Positions 16,524 to 24,418 of a stretch of DNA of 64,000 nt are shown here, one piece after another (within the stretch, counting starts at the first letter, position 1; each line of letters opens with the position of its first letter). This DNA comes from Flavivirga rizhaonensis (GTDB lineage: Bacteria > Bacteroidota > Bacteroidia > Flavobacteriales > Flavobacteriaceae), in assembly GCF_004791695.1 (NCBI RefSeq), contig NZ_SRSO01000017.1:1-64000 (forward strand), in the 5' to 3' direction. Both the position numbers and the translations under genes were made by a program. The notes beneath the pieces are model-generated. The model worked only from the letters and a program-made list of their open reading frames with translations, searched no databases and was not told the origin of the DNA.

Positions 16524-17519
16524 CTAAAAACTAACCAATTCTCGGTTATATTTATTTTTATATGCTATTGGTGTTAAACCTGTAAACCTTTTAAATAAAC
16601 TTCTAAATGCTTTAGTATCTGAGTAACCCACAGAAAACATCACTTCGTTTATTGTGTTTTGAGTAGATTCCAAAGTGTTTTTAGCAGCTTCTACTTTAAC
16701 ACGCTGTATATATTCTAAAGGTGTATTAGCAGTTGCTTTTTTAAACCGTCTTATAAAGTTGCGTTGACTCACCGCCAACATATCCGATAATTGCTCTACA
16801 GAAATTTTTTCTGTAACATGATCTTCAATAAATAATTGTGCCTTTTGTATTAGGGTGTCGGTATGGTCTTTTTGACCTCTAAAAATGGCAAATTGATTTT
16901 GATTATCTCTACTAATATCTATTTCAAAAAGCTTAGACACATAGACAGCTGCTTCCTGTCCGCAATATTTGTAAACCAAATGAATAATAAGGTTTAGGAA
17001 TGAGTATGCGCCACCGCTGGAATAAATGCCTTCTTGGTCAGTAACTATTTTTTCTGGTAACACATCAATTTTAGGATACATCTGCCTGAACAAATCAATC
17101 CCAGCCCAATGTGTTGTACATTGTTTATTATCTAATAGTCCAGTTTCTGCTAGTAAAAAAGCACCTAAGCATAAACTTGCTACTTCTGCATTATGTTGGG
17201 TGCGTTGTTTTTTAATCCATGGAATAAACTCGTAATTAGTTTTTATACCATCGGTAATCCACTCTGGTCTGACTGCCGAAATTATGATGAGGTCAGTTTT
17301 AGAAATATCATATATGGTAGCATCGCAATGTACCGAAAATGCTCCATCATATAAGACAGTATCTTTATCAATACCAACTAGATTAATATCAAAGAATGGC
17401 TGTTGACTTTTTCCAGTTTGTAGAATGAAGTCATTCACACTTTTAAAAATTTTATAGGGTCCGACAACACTACTTAGAATGGTGTTAGATTTTGGAACCA
17501 ATATGCTTACATGTTTCAT
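16524..17519 (-). CDS. GlxA-type AraC family transcriptional regulator with DJ-1/PfpI domain
   Basis: The 331-residue protein has an N-terminal DJ-1/PfpI-like ligand domain (about residues 1-190, with the nucleophile-elbow region VASLCLGAFLLAETGLLD) and a C-terminal AraC DNA-binding domain (about 225-325), with both helix-turn-helix units (VEQLSDMLAVSQRNFIRRFKK and INEVMFSVGYSDTKAFRSLFKR). GlxA-type regulators control amino acid, carnitine or stress genes, but the effector here is unknown. The cysteine in SLCLG is at the usual DJ-1 position. It is divergent from the small gene at 17655, and a well-spaced promoter lies just upstream. Confidence 0.9.
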   Translation of the reverse strand: MKHVSILVPKSNTILSSVVGPYKIFKSVNDFILQTGKSQQPFFDINLVGIDKDTVLYDGAFSVHCDATIYDISKTDLIIISAVRPEWITDGIKTNYEFIPWIKKQRTQHNAEVASLCLGAFLLAETGLLDNKQCTTHWAGIDLFRQMYPKIDVLPEKIVTDQEGIYSSGGAYSFLNLIIHLVYKYCGQEAAVYVSKLFEIDISRDNQNQFAIFRGQKDHTDTLIQKAQLFIEDHVTEKISVEQLSDMLAVSQRNFIRRFKKATANTPLEYIQRVKVEAAKNTLESTQNTINEVMFSVGYSDTKAFRSLFKRFTGLTPIAYKNKYNRELVSF

Positions 17520-17546
17520 TGGTTAATGTCTTAATAGTTATGATTT

Positions 17547-17577
17547 TAAAAGTAAGATTAAATTTTGTCATAATCAA
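17547..17577 (-). promoter_or_regulatory. Promoter of the GlxA-type regulator
   Basis: On the minus strand TTG (17577-17575) is followed after 20 nt by TACTTTTA (17554-17547), one base off TAnnTTTG. It lies 27 nt before the start codon at 17519. Spacing is within the 17-23 nt range. Confidence 0.55.
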
Positions 17578-17625
17578 CACCTTAAAGTGTCGTATTTGAC
17601 CTCTAGGTGAAATGCATACATTTTA

Positions 17626-17633
17626 TAATTTTG
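17626..17633 (+). promoter_or_regulatory. -7 promoter box before the gene at 17655
   Basis: TAATTTTG matches TAnnTTTG exactly and lies 21 nt before the ATG at 17655. The nearest upstream TTTG (17595-17598) is 27 nt away, longer than typical, so only the -7 element is well supported. Confidence 0.5.
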
Positions 17634-17654
17634 AAAACACCAATTGAATAACCG

Positions 17655-17975
17655 ATGGAGCATAAACACTATTTTGAAGCCATAAGAGTTAAATTTTGTT
17701 CTAACTACAAAGATGTAACTGTAGGCAAAATGATGCGCTCTGAGGCTATTCATTATAAAGGAAAAGTATTTGCATTTTTTTCTACGAAGCAAAAAATGGT
17801 GTTTAAACTTGGGAAGGGGTTTAATGTTAAGACGATTGATGTCCCTTTAGAAATGTTTAGCCCATTCAAGAATAAAAAGCCAATGTCTGGATGGTATCAA
17901 TTAGGAGCTGAATATAAAGATTCTTGGGAATCTTTAACAAGCCTTGCGTTGGATATAATAAATCAAGACACATGA
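17655..17975 (+). CDS. Small conserved protein, possibly TfoX N-terminal-like
   Basis: This 106-residue soluble protein has no signal peptide. The pattern KMMRSEAIHYKGKVFAFFSTKQKMVFKLG followed by a tryptophan-containing YQLG...SW segment vaguely resembles TfoX N-terminal or YjbR-like domains, in which a short beta-sheet protein carries a met-rich loop. I cannot confirm the family. The stop codon overlaps the start of the DUF2461 gene (ATGA at 17972), so the two are translated together. Its role is unknown. Confidence 0.6.
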   Translation: MEHKHYFEAIRVKFCSNYKDVTVGKMMRSEAIHYKGKVFAFFSTKQKMVFKLGKGFNVKTIDVPLEMFSPFKNKKPMSGWYQLGAEYKDSWESLTSLALDIINQDT

Positions 17976-18628
17976 TAACAAAAGCGTATACCGAATTTTT
18001 TAAAGAACTCTCAAAGAATAATACCAAAGAATGGTTTCATGCCAATAAGAAACGTTATGAAAATGATGTTAAAGGCCCTTTTTTAGAGTTACTTTCTGAA
18101 CTACTTCCAATGCTTCATGAATGGGATAACCGAATTTTAACCGATGAGAAGAAGGCTTTATTTAGAATAAATAGAGATGTACGATTTTCAAAAGACAAAA
18201 CACCTTATCATACCATTTTAAAAGCTGGATTTTCGCCTAATGGTAAAAAGTCTATGTTACCAGGGTATTATTTAGGAATTAGTGCAGATTCAGTTCACGT
18301 TGGTGGTGGGTTATTTAATGTTAAACCACCAGAATTAAAAGCAGTAAGAAATTATATTGCTAATCATATTGATGATTTTTTAGCTATAACAACGACAAAA
18401 GAATTTAATGACTGCTTGGGAGTTTTAAAGGGAGACGTTTCTAAACGTATTGATAAAGTTCATGAAGCTGTAGCAAATAAAACGCAATTGATATACAATA
18501 AACAGTTTTATGCAATGTCTGATCTTTTTTTGAAAGACTATTATAATTCTCCTAATCTAAAAGATGCCATTGCAAAGCATTTTAAAGCTATAAGGCCTTT
18601 GAATGAATTTTTAAATGCCGCATTTTAA
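17972..18628 (+). CDS. DUF2461 domain-containing protein
   Basis: The 218-residue product shows the hallmarks of DUF2461: FFKELSKNNTKEWFHANKKRYEN at the N-terminus, FRINRDVRFSKDKTPYHT and GYYLGISADSVHVGGGLFNVKPPEL. Proteins of this group are conserved in many bacteria but their function is not known. I chose ATG 17972, which overlaps the stop of the preceding gene, because an upstream start at 17924 would lie inside that gene. It is soluble and has no export signal. Confidence 0.9.
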   Translation: MITKAYTEFFKELSKNNTKEWFHANKKRYENDVKGPFLELLSELLPMLHEWDNRILTDEKKALFRINRDVRFSKDKTPYHTILKAGFSPNGKKSMLPGYYLGISADSVHVGGGLFNVKPPELKAVRNYIANHIDDFLAITTTKEFNDCLGVLKGDVSKRIDKVHEAVANKTQLIYNKQFYAMSDLFLKDYYNSPNLKDAIAKHFKAIRPLNEFLNAAF

Positions 18629-18676
18629 AACATTATTGTACAAATTAAATTATTAACTAAAAATTCAATCAAAATT

Positions 18677-19048
18677 ATGACAACACAGGAAGTTGCAGAA
18701 CAATTAGTGAATTATTGCAGACAAGGACAGTTTGCAGAAGCTATTCAAAATTTATACGGGCAAAACATTATAAGTGTAGAACCAGATGGTGCACCTGTTA
18801 AAGAAACTAAAGGATTAGATGCTGTTATAGCCAAAGGCCAACAATTTAATGAGATGGTAGAGGAAATTCATGATATGCAAATTTCGGATCCTATTGTAGC
18901 AGACAAATTCTTTTCATGTACTATGAAGATGGATGTAACATTTAAAGGAGCTCCTAGAACTAGTATGCATGAAGTTTGCGTTTATAAAGTAGAAGATGGC
19001 AAAATAGTAAGAGAAGAGTTCTTTTTTACGCCTATGCAACATGGGTAA
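18677..19048 (+). CDS. NTF2/SnoaL-like small protein
   Basis: This 123-residue protein has the cone-shaped NTF2/SnoaL-like pattern: an N-terminal helix with QLVNYCRQGQFAEAIQNLY, a loop with EPDGAP, and C-terminal strands VYKVEDGKIVREEFFF. Such proteins bind small hydrophobic molecules, isomerise them, or serve as scaffolds. No catalytic residue can be assigned. It follows the DUF2461 gene by 48 bp on the same strand and may be co-transcribed. The structured repeat downstream may end the transcript. Confidence 0.75.
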   Translation: MTTQEVAEQLVNYCRQGQFAEAIQNLYGQNIISVEPDGAPVKETKGLDAVIAKGQQFNEMVEEIHDMQISDPIVADKFFSCTMKMDVTFKGAPRTSMHEVCVYKVEDGKIVREEFFFTPMQHG

Positions 19049-19056
19049 AAATCGAG

Positions 19057-19190
19057 AGGTCTAGAAAGTTAAAGAGAACTGTCATTACGAGGAGAGAATC
19101 GACGCGGTAATCTTTTGAATCGATACTAAAATTAAACAGATTGCCACGCCTTTTGCAAAGTCTCGCAATGACAATTAACTTTCTAGACCT
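19057..19190. repeat. Large structured repeat bounded by 16-bp inverted repeat (copy 3)
   Basis: A perfect 16-bp inverted repeat, AGGTCTAGAAAGTTAA (19057-19072) and its complement (19175-19190), encloses a TGTCAT...ATGACA core at 19080-19173. Inside, ATTACGAG pairs with CTCGCAAT with one mismatch, and CGCGGTAATCT pairs with AGATTGCCACG with two positions that become G-U pairs in RNA. The whole 134 bp could fold into one long hairpin. It lies between two convergent genes and may act as a bidirectional terminator or a mobile palindromic element. Confidence 0.75.
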
Positions 19191-19199
19191 TTAATAGTG

Positions 19200-21239
19200 T
19201 TATTTCAATAACCCAGCTCTCTTTAATAACGCCTCAGGCTTAGGTTCTTGTCCTCTAAAACGTTTGTAAAGTGTCATAGGGTTTTCTGTTCCACCTTGAG
19301 ACAACACATGGTTTTTAAATTTATCAGCAATTTCTTTGTTAAAAATACCTGATTCTTTAAAATATTCGAAGGCATCAGCATCTAAAACCTCTGCCCATTT
19401 ATAACTGTAATATCCAGAAGAATAGCCTCCTTGAAAGATGTGCGAAAACGAGGTGCTCATACAATTTTCTAATACCTCTGGGTAAAGTGTTGTGTTTTTA
19501 AAAGCTTCTGTTTCGTGTGCTTTTACTGACCTTATCGTCTCTGGAGATTCACATGCGTGCCAGCTCATGTCTAACAACCCGAAGCTTAACTGTCTTAAGG
19601 TTTGCATACCTTCATGAAAAGTAGCAGATTCTTTTATTTTTTCAACTAAATCCATTGGAATGATTTCCCCGGTTTCATAATGTGTGGCAAATAATTCTAA
19701 AGCTTCTTTTTCGTAGCACCAATTCTCTAAAACCTGACTTGGTAATTCAACAAAGTCCCAAAACACACTGGTTCCAGATAGACTTGGATAAGTTGTGTTT
19801 GCTAACATACCATGCAATGCATGTCCAAATTCATGAAATAAGGTTGTAACCTCATTAAAAGTTAAAAGAGAAGGCTTGCTCTTTGTTGGTTTTGTAAAGT
19901 TACAAACAATAGATATATGTGGTCTATCATTAACACCATGCTTTATAGATTGTGGCTTATACGATGTCATCCATGCACCGTTTCGTTTTCCTGATCTTGG
20001 AAAAAAATCGGCATAGAAGATGGAGATTAAATCCCCATCATTATTAGTGACTTTGTAAGTTAAAACATCTTCGTGATATGTATCTATGGTATCAATTTCT
20101 TCAAAATTTAAATCAAATAATTTATTGGCAACGGTAAAGGCGCCATCAATCACATTTTCTAATTTGAAATATGGTTTTAATTTTTCATCATCAAGACTGA
20201 ACAATTTTTGTTTTAATTTTTCAGAATAATATGAAGCATCCCATTTTTCAAGTTGTTCAATACCGTCCAATTCTTTAGCAAAATTTTGAAGGTTTTCAAA
20301 CTCTAGTTCGGCAGCCGGTTTTGCTTTTTCAAGTAATTCATTTAAAAAGCTTTTAACAGTTTCTGGCGTTTTTGCCATACGTTCTTCCAGAACAAAATGT
20401 GCATGTGTTTTGTAGCCTAAAAGATTAGCACGTTGAAATCTTAGTTTAACTATTTGTAATACATTGTCTTGATTATCTAGAGCGTCACCTTTAAAAGCTT
20501 TTGCTCCAGCTGCAAGCGCTAGTTTTTTTCTTAATTCACGATTATCGGCATAAGTCATAAAAGGAATGTAACTAGGATAATCTAATGTAAACAACCAACC
20601 TTCTTTTTCTTTAGATTCGGCTAACTGTTTAGCAGCCTCTTTAGTACCTTCTGGCAAACTGGATAAATCATCCTTGTTGGTAATTAGCATTTCAAATGCA
20701 TTGGTTTCTGCCAATACATTTTCTCCAAATTTTAGCGTTAGCTGACTCAATTGCTTGTCAATATCCCGAAGTTCTTGTTTTTTGTCTTCAGACAAGTTAG
20801 CCCCATTTCGTGAAAAACTTTTATATTTTTTATCAAGTAATGTTTGTTGCTCAACGTTTAAATTTAAAGAATTCTTAGTGTCATAAACCGCTTTTACACG
20901 CTTAAATAAGTCTTCATTTAGAGTAATGTCGTTACTGAATTCTGATAATAAAGGAGATACCTCTTGTGCTATTTTTTGTATGGTATCATTAGTCTCTGCA
21001 GAATTTAAATTAAAAAATATACTAGAAATTCTACCTAATTGCTCCCCAGAAAAATCTAAAGCTTCTATGGTGTTTTTAAAAGTAGGACGTTCATTGTTCT
21101 TAGCGATAGCATCAATTTCAGATTTAGCGCTGGTAATAGCCTGTTTAAAGGCTGGTAGGAAATCCTCATTGGTAATTTTTGAAAAGGGAGCCGAATTATA
21201 TGCGGTTTCAAAAGGTTTTGTTAATATGTTTTTTGTCAT
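19200..21239 (-). CDS. M3 family oligopeptidase
   Basis: The 679-residue enzyme is a cytoplasmic zinc metallopeptidase of the oligopeptidase A/dipeptidyl carboxypeptidase group. The catalytic motif HEFGHALHG is near residue 465, with the second glutamate ligand downstream in the FVELPSQVLENW region. C-terminal motifs FQGGYSSGYYSYKWAEVLDADAFEYF match the family. There is no signal peptide, so it would clear short peptides in the cytoplasm. Full length for the family. It may be transcribed from a promoter overlapping the small-RNA unit at 21296, as the two are divergent with starts under 80 bp apart. Confidence 0.93.
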   Translation of the reverse strand: MTKNILTKPFETAYNSAPFSKITNEDFLPAFKQAITSAKSEIDAIAKNNERPTFKNTIEALDFSGEQLGRISSIFFNLNSAETNDTIQKIAQEVSPLLSEFSNDITLNEDLFKRVKAVYDTKNSLNLNVEQQTLLDKKYKSFSRNGANLSEDKKQELRDIDKQLSQLTLKFGENVLAETNAFEMLITNKDDLSSLPEGTKEAAKQLAESKEKEGWLFTLDYPSYIPFMTYADNRELRKKLALAAGAKAFKGDALDNQDNVLQIVKLRFQRANLLGYKTHAHFVLEERMAKTPETVKSFLNELLEKAKPAAELEFENLQNFAKELDGIEQLEKWDASYYSEKLKQKLFSLDDEKLKPYFKLENVIDGAFTVANKLFDLNFEEIDTIDTYHEDVLTYKVTNNDGDLISIFYADFFPRSGKRNGAWMTSYKPQSIKHGVNDRPHISIVCNFTKPTKSKPSLLTFNEVTTLFHEFGHALHGMLANTTYPSLSGTSVFWDFVELPSQVLENWCYEKEALELFATHYETGEIIPMDLVEKIKESATFHEGMQTLRQLSFGLLDMSWHACESPETIRSVKAHETEAFKNTTLYPEVLENCMSTSFSHIFQGGYSSGYYSYKWAEVLDADAFEYFKESGIFNKEIADKFKNHVLSQGGTENPMTLYKRFRGQEPKPEALLKRAGLLK

Positions 21240-21321
21240 TCTTAATAAATGTGTTAAAATATAAACTTGTTATGTATGCATAATAACTTTTTTTGTATTT
21301 TTGCAGCTAATCGTATACAGA

Positions 21322-21378
21322 GTGACTAACTCATTAGAATTATACACTAATAGCAAAAAAAGCCTCAAATTATTTTGA
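21322..21378 (+). CDS. Possible 18-residue peptide inside the small transcript
   Basis: The frame GTG...TGA encodes 18 residues, read as MTNSLELYTNSKKSLKLF, with a basic amphipathic C-terminal half. It begins about 14 nt after the predicted transcript start and stops within the terminator hairpin. No clear ribosome binding site precedes it, but Bacteroidota rarely use one. It is too short for codon-based tests, so the call is tentative. Confidence 0.25.
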   Translation: MTNSLELYTNSKKSLKLF

Positions 21379-21388
21379 GGCTTTTTTT
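21356..21388. terminator. Bidirectional intrinsic terminator between small RNA and purE
   Basis: AAAAAAGCCTCAAA pairs with TTTGAGGCTTTTTT around a four-base loop, a 14-bp stem flanked by A and T tracts on both sides. It would end the plus-strand small transcript and also the minus-strand purK-purE transcript; it overlaps the purE stop codon at 21387-21389. Confidence 0.85.
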
Positions 21389-21869
21389 ATTTTAAATCTT
21401 TAGCAGATTCGTTTACTTTTTGTTTTAAGCCTTCTTTATAAACTAATATTTTATCTAAAACACAAGTATCAGCAGCGCCAATAATTTGTGCAGCCAGTAT
21501 ACCGGCATTTTTTGCGCCATTAAGGGCTACAGTAGCCACGGGAACACCGCCTGGCATTTGTAGAATAGATAAAACAGAATCCCAACCATCTATAGAATTA
21601 CTACTTTTAACAGGGACACCTATAACAGGAAGTGGCGATAAGGAAGCTATCATTCCTGGTAAATGTGCTGCACCACCTGCACCAGCAATAATAACTGCGA
21701 ACCCTCTAGTATGGGCGTGTTTTCCATAATCAAATAATTTTTCTGGAGTTCTGTGAGCCGAAACAATATCTACTTCAACTTCAATATCAAAACCTTTTAA
21801 AATATCAATGGCATCTTGCATTACAGGAAGATCACTTTTGCTTCCCATGATTACTCCTACTTTTTTCAT
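21387..21869 (-). CDS. purE: N5-carboxyaminoimidazole ribonucleotide mutase
   Basis: This 160-residue enzyme moves the carboxyl group of N5-CAIR to give CAIR in purine synthesis. The class I PurE signature is intact: MGSKSDLPVMQDA at the start, VSAHRTPEKLFDY, and IIAGAGGAAHLPGMIASLSPLPVIGVPV. The product of PurK, whose gene lies upstream on the same strand, is its substrate, so the two form a purK-purE unit. A structured repeat occupies the 93-bp junction between them. A terminator overlaps its stop codon. Confidence 0.97.
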   Translation of the reverse strand: MKKVGVIMGSKSDLPVMQDAIDILKGFDIEVEVDIVSAHRTPEKLFDYGKHAHTRGFAVIIAGAGGAAHLPGMIASLSPLPVIGVPVKSSNSIDGWDSVLSILQMPGGVPVATVALNGAKNAGILAAQIIGAADTCVLDKILVYKEGLKQKVNESAKDLK

Positions 21870-21888
21870 AAATTTTTATTTTATGTCA

Positions 21889-21962
21889 GGTCGTGCGCAG
21901 TCGAGACCTTTAATATCAAAACTAAAAATATTTAACCCCCCTCGACTGCGCTCGGGGAGACA
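21889..21962. repeat. Inverted repeat inside the purK-purE junction
   Basis: GCGCAGTCGAG and CTCGACTGCGC form an 11-bp perfect inverted repeat separated by about 38 bases, with outer GTC and GAC. The block CTCGACTGCGCTCG (21941-21954) recurs exactly inside the alpha-2-macroglobulin gene at 31935-31948. It is GC-rich compared with its surroundings. It would form a hairpin in the purK-purE mRNA and could lower purE expression or stabilise one cistron. Confidence 0.65.
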
Positions 21963-23117
21963 TTACTCACTTATTACTTTAATTGATTTTTTTACGGCTT
22001 CAGCTATTCTTCGAGCCTCGTTTAAATTTTCATTTACAATGGTAACATGCCCCATTTTTCTAAATGGCCTTGTTTGTTTTTTACCATAAATATGAGGTGT
22101 TACACCATCCATTTCCATAATGGTTTCAATATTTTTATAAACCACATTGCCTGTATAACCTTCAGCTCCAACCAAATTTACCATAACACCACCAACTTTA
22201 TTGTCTGTTCTTCCCAAAGGTAAATCTAAAATAGCTCTTAAATGTTGTTCGAATTGAGATGTATAACTAGCCTCAATAGTTTGATGCCCAGAATTATGTG
22301 GTCTTGGTGCGACTTCATTTATTAAAATATCGTCGTTTTGAGTCTGAAACATTTCTACGGCTAACAACCCAATATGGTTAAAAGCTTTAGATGTTTTTAA
22401 AGCTATTTCAGTAGCTTTTTTTGCAACTTCTTTTGGAATCCTGGCAGGACATATAACATATTCTACTTGATTTGCTTCTGGATGAAATTCCATCTCAACA
22501 ACTGGAAATGTTTTAATATCTCCCGATGCCGTTCTAACCACAATAACAGCTAATTCATTTTTAAAAGGTACTAATGTTTCTGCAATGCACTCTACGTTTG
22601 GTAAACCTTCTAAATCTTGAAGTGTTTTTACAATTTTCACCCCAGTGCCATCATATCCAAATTGAGAGCATTTCCAAACAAAAGGCATTGTTAAACCACC
22701 GTGATTTATAGCTTCGTTAATTTCTGAAGTATAAGCAAAACGAGAAAAAGGTGCTGTTGGTAAATTATTATCAACATAAAATAATTTCTGAGTTGCTTTG
22801 TTTTGAATCGTGCGTAATGTTTTGGATGCAGGATATACTTTGACGCCCTCTTTTTCAAGAGCTTCCAAAGCATCGACATTTACATTTTCAATTTCAATGG
22901 TTAGTACATCTACTTGTTTTCCGAAATTGTAAACAGCGTCATAATTCATTAAATCACCTAAATGAAACTCATTACTCGCTATTTTACAAGGAGCTTCATT
23001 ACTGGAATCTAAAACACATGTATAAATATCAAATTTTCTAGTATCGTTAAGTAGCATTTTACCTAACTGACCACCACCAAGAATGCCAAGTTTGAAATTT
23101 GAAGAAAAGTAGTTCAT
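21963..23117 (-). CDS. purK: 5-(carboxyamino)imidazole ribonucleotide synthase
   Basis: The 384-residue ATP-grasp enzyme carboxylates AIR with bicarbonate and ATP to give N5-CAIR. Visible are the N-terminal LGILGGGQLGKMLLNDTRKF, the ATP-grasp segment PFVWKCSQFGYDGTGVKIV, and the family-specific NEVAPRPHNSGHQTIEAS. It supplies purE directly downstream. A perfect -7 box lies 35 nt before the start. It is divergent from the HPRT-adenylate kinase fusion, so two nucleotide-metabolism units share one short regulatory region. Confidence 0.97.
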   Translation of the reverse strand: MNYFSSNFKLGILGGGQLGKMLLNDTRKFDIYTCVLDSSNEAPCKIASNEFHLGDLMNYDAVYNFGKQVDVLTIEIENVNVDALEALEKEGVKVYPASKTLRTIQNKATQKLFYVDNNLPTAPFSRFAYTSEINEAINHGGLTMPFVWKCSQFGYDGTGVKIVKTLQDLEGLPNVECIAETLVPFKNELAVIVVRTASGDIKTFPVVEMEFHPEANQVEYVICPARIPKEVAKKATEIALKTSKAFNHIGLLAVEMFQTQNDDILINEVAPRPHNSGHQTIEASYTSQFEQHLRAILDLPLGRTDNKVGGVMVNLVGAEGYTGNVVYKNIETIMEMDGVTPHIYGKKQTRPFRKMGHVTIVNENLNEARRIAEAVKKSIKVISE

Positions 23118-23152
23118 TGATTTCTTTTTAACTGAAATTGAATAAGGATACG

Positions 23153-23160
23153 CAAAAATA
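23153..23160 (-). promoter_or_regulatory. -7 promoter box of purK-purE
   Basis: On the minus strand this is TATTTTTG, an exact TAnnTTTG match 35 nt before the purK start. No TTG at the ideal distance upstream was found. No obvious PurR-like or other palindrome overlaps it. Confidence 0.5.
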
Positions 23161-23223
23161 CACTTAAATATTAATTAGCAGCTAAATCATAAATCAAAAA
23201 ATCGTTATTTGTAATCTAATGAT

Positions 23224-23231
23224 TATCTTTG
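23224..23231 (+). promoter_or_regulatory. -7 promoter box of the HPRT-adk-obg unit
   Basis: TATCTTTG matches TAnnTTTG exactly and lies 12 nt before the ATG at 23244. A TTTG lies 12 nt upstream, too close for a standard -33 element. The TTG inside or next to the box explains an otherwise tempting start at 23229. Confidence 0.5.
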
Positions 23232-23243
23232 CTGCTTCAAAAA

Positions 23244-24362
23244 ATGATAACCGTGATAAAGCTACACGACAAATATTTTAAACCATTTATTTCAGCCAAA
23301 GAGATTGATGATGTTTTACAGCGTTTAGCAATAGAAATTGCTGAAGATGTGGGAGATGAAATACCCGTATTTGTTGGGATTTTAAATGGTTCTTTTATGG
23401 TGGTAAGCGATTTTATAAAGAAATATCCAAAGCCATGCGAAGTCACGTTTATAAAATTAGCATCTTATGAAGGTGTTAAATCTACCGAAGATATTCAAAG
23501 ACTTATCGGGTTAACTCAAGATTTAACAGGACGTACAGTTATTATTCTAGAAGATATTATTGACACAGGAAATACTTTAGCAGAAGTTCATAGAATTTTT
23601 AAAAATGAAAAAGTGAAATCGCTAAAAATAGCGACGCTTTTTTACAAGCCTGAGGCCTATAAAAAAGATTTTAAACTACATTACGTTGGCATTGAGATTC
23701 CTAATAAATTTATAGTTGGCTACGGCTTAGATTATGATGGATTAGGAAGAAATTTACCAGAAATATATCAAATAAAAGAGACACAACACATGACAAACTT
23801 AGTGCTATTTGGCCCTCCAGGTGCTGGAAAAGGAACACAAGCAGATTTTTTAAAAGAGAAGTATGATTTAGTACACATTTCTACAGGTGACGTTTTTAGA
23901 TACAATATTAAAAACGAGACGGCTTTAGGAATGTTAGCTAAATCTTATATGGATAAAGGTGAATTGGTTCCAGATCAAGTAACTATTGACATGTTAAATG
24001 CTGAGGTTGAAAAAAATACTGATGCTAATGGGTTTATTTTTGATGGATTTCCACGTACTAACGCACAAGCGGATGCTTTAGATAAGCTAATGGATAGCAA
24101 AGATTCTCAAATAAATGCGATGATTGCTTTAGAAGTTGATGATGAAATTTTAGTTGAACGTTTATTATCACGTGGTAAAACCAGCGGAAGAACAGATGAT
24201 GCAGACGAGCCTATTATTAGAAATAGAATCGCTGAGTATTACAATAAAACAGCTGTTTTAAAGGATTTCTATTCAGCGCAAAACAAATATTTTGGTGTTG
24301 ACGGTGTAGGAAGTATTGAAGATATTACGGTGCGTTTAAGTACTGTAATTGATAAATTATAA
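23244..24362 (+). CDS. Hypoxanthine phosphoribosyltransferase-adenylate kinase fusion
   Basis: The 372-residue protein joins two nucleotide enzymes in one frame. Residues 1 to about 178 are a phosphoribosyltransferase with the PRPP loop VIILEDIIDTGNTL, which makes IMP or GMP from bases. Residues 183-372 are a complete adenylate kinase (190 residues) with P-loop GPPGAGKGT, the NMP-binding GFPRTNAQADA and the short lid GKTSGRTDDADEP. A Met at residue 183 (ATG 23790) could also give a free kinase. I used ATG 23244 because the TTG at 23229 overlaps the -7 box. It precedes obg by 57 bp and is divergent from purK. Both halves look intact. Confidence 0.9.
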   Translation: MITVIKLHDKYFKPFISAKEIDDVLQRLAIEIAEDVGDEIPVFVGILNGSFMVVSDFIKKYPKPCEVTFIKLASYEGVKSTEDIQRLIGLTQDLTGRTVIILEDIIDTGNTLAEVHRIFKNEKVKSLKIATLFYKPEAYKKDFKLHYVGIEIPNKFIVGYGLDYDGLGRNLPEIYQIKETQHMTNLVLFGPPGAGKGTQADFLKEKYDLVHISTGDVFRYNIKNETALGMLAKSYMDKGELVPDQVTIDMLNAEVEKNTDANGFIFDGFPRTNAQADALDKLMDSKDSQINAMIALEVDDEILVERLLSRGKTSGRTDDADEPIIRNRIAEYYNKTAVLKDFYSAQNKYFGVDGVGSIEDITVRLSTVIDKL

Positions 24363-24374
24363 TTCTTCAACAGA

Positions 24375-24413
24375 GTTTAAACTTTAAACTTTAAACTTTA
24401 TAAACTTTAAACT
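24375..24413 (+). repeat. Short tandem repeats of TTTAAAC type before obg
   Basis: The gap between the fusion gene and obg is made of copies of TTTAAAC at a seven-base period, with one interrupted by TATAAAC. The outer GAGTTTAAA and TTTAAACTC are inverted and could pair. This could be a site of slippage, which would alter the length of the 57-bp junction. Confidence 0.7.
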
Positions 24414-24418
24414 CAAAA

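Larger units (their letters stand above)
21296..21388 (+). ncRNA. Candidate small RNA or short-peptide transcript
   Basis: A perfect -7 box TATTTTTG (21296-21303), with a TTG 26 nt upstream, is followed about 75 nt later by a strong intrinsic terminator (21356-21388). The predicted RNA would be about 80 nt, starting near 21308. It contains an 18-codon frame from a GTG at 21322 to a TGA at 21378, encoding MTNSLELYTNSKKSLKLF and ending inside the terminator stem. Nothing on the opposite strand explains the promoter. It may be a regulatory RNA, a leader peptide or a microprotein. Expression is not shown by sequence alone. Confidence 0.45.

Noticed and set aside
24375..24413. CRISPR-like short direct repeats
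   Set aside because: Seven-base units without spacers are a simple tandem repeat, not a CRISPR array, and no cas gene is nearby.
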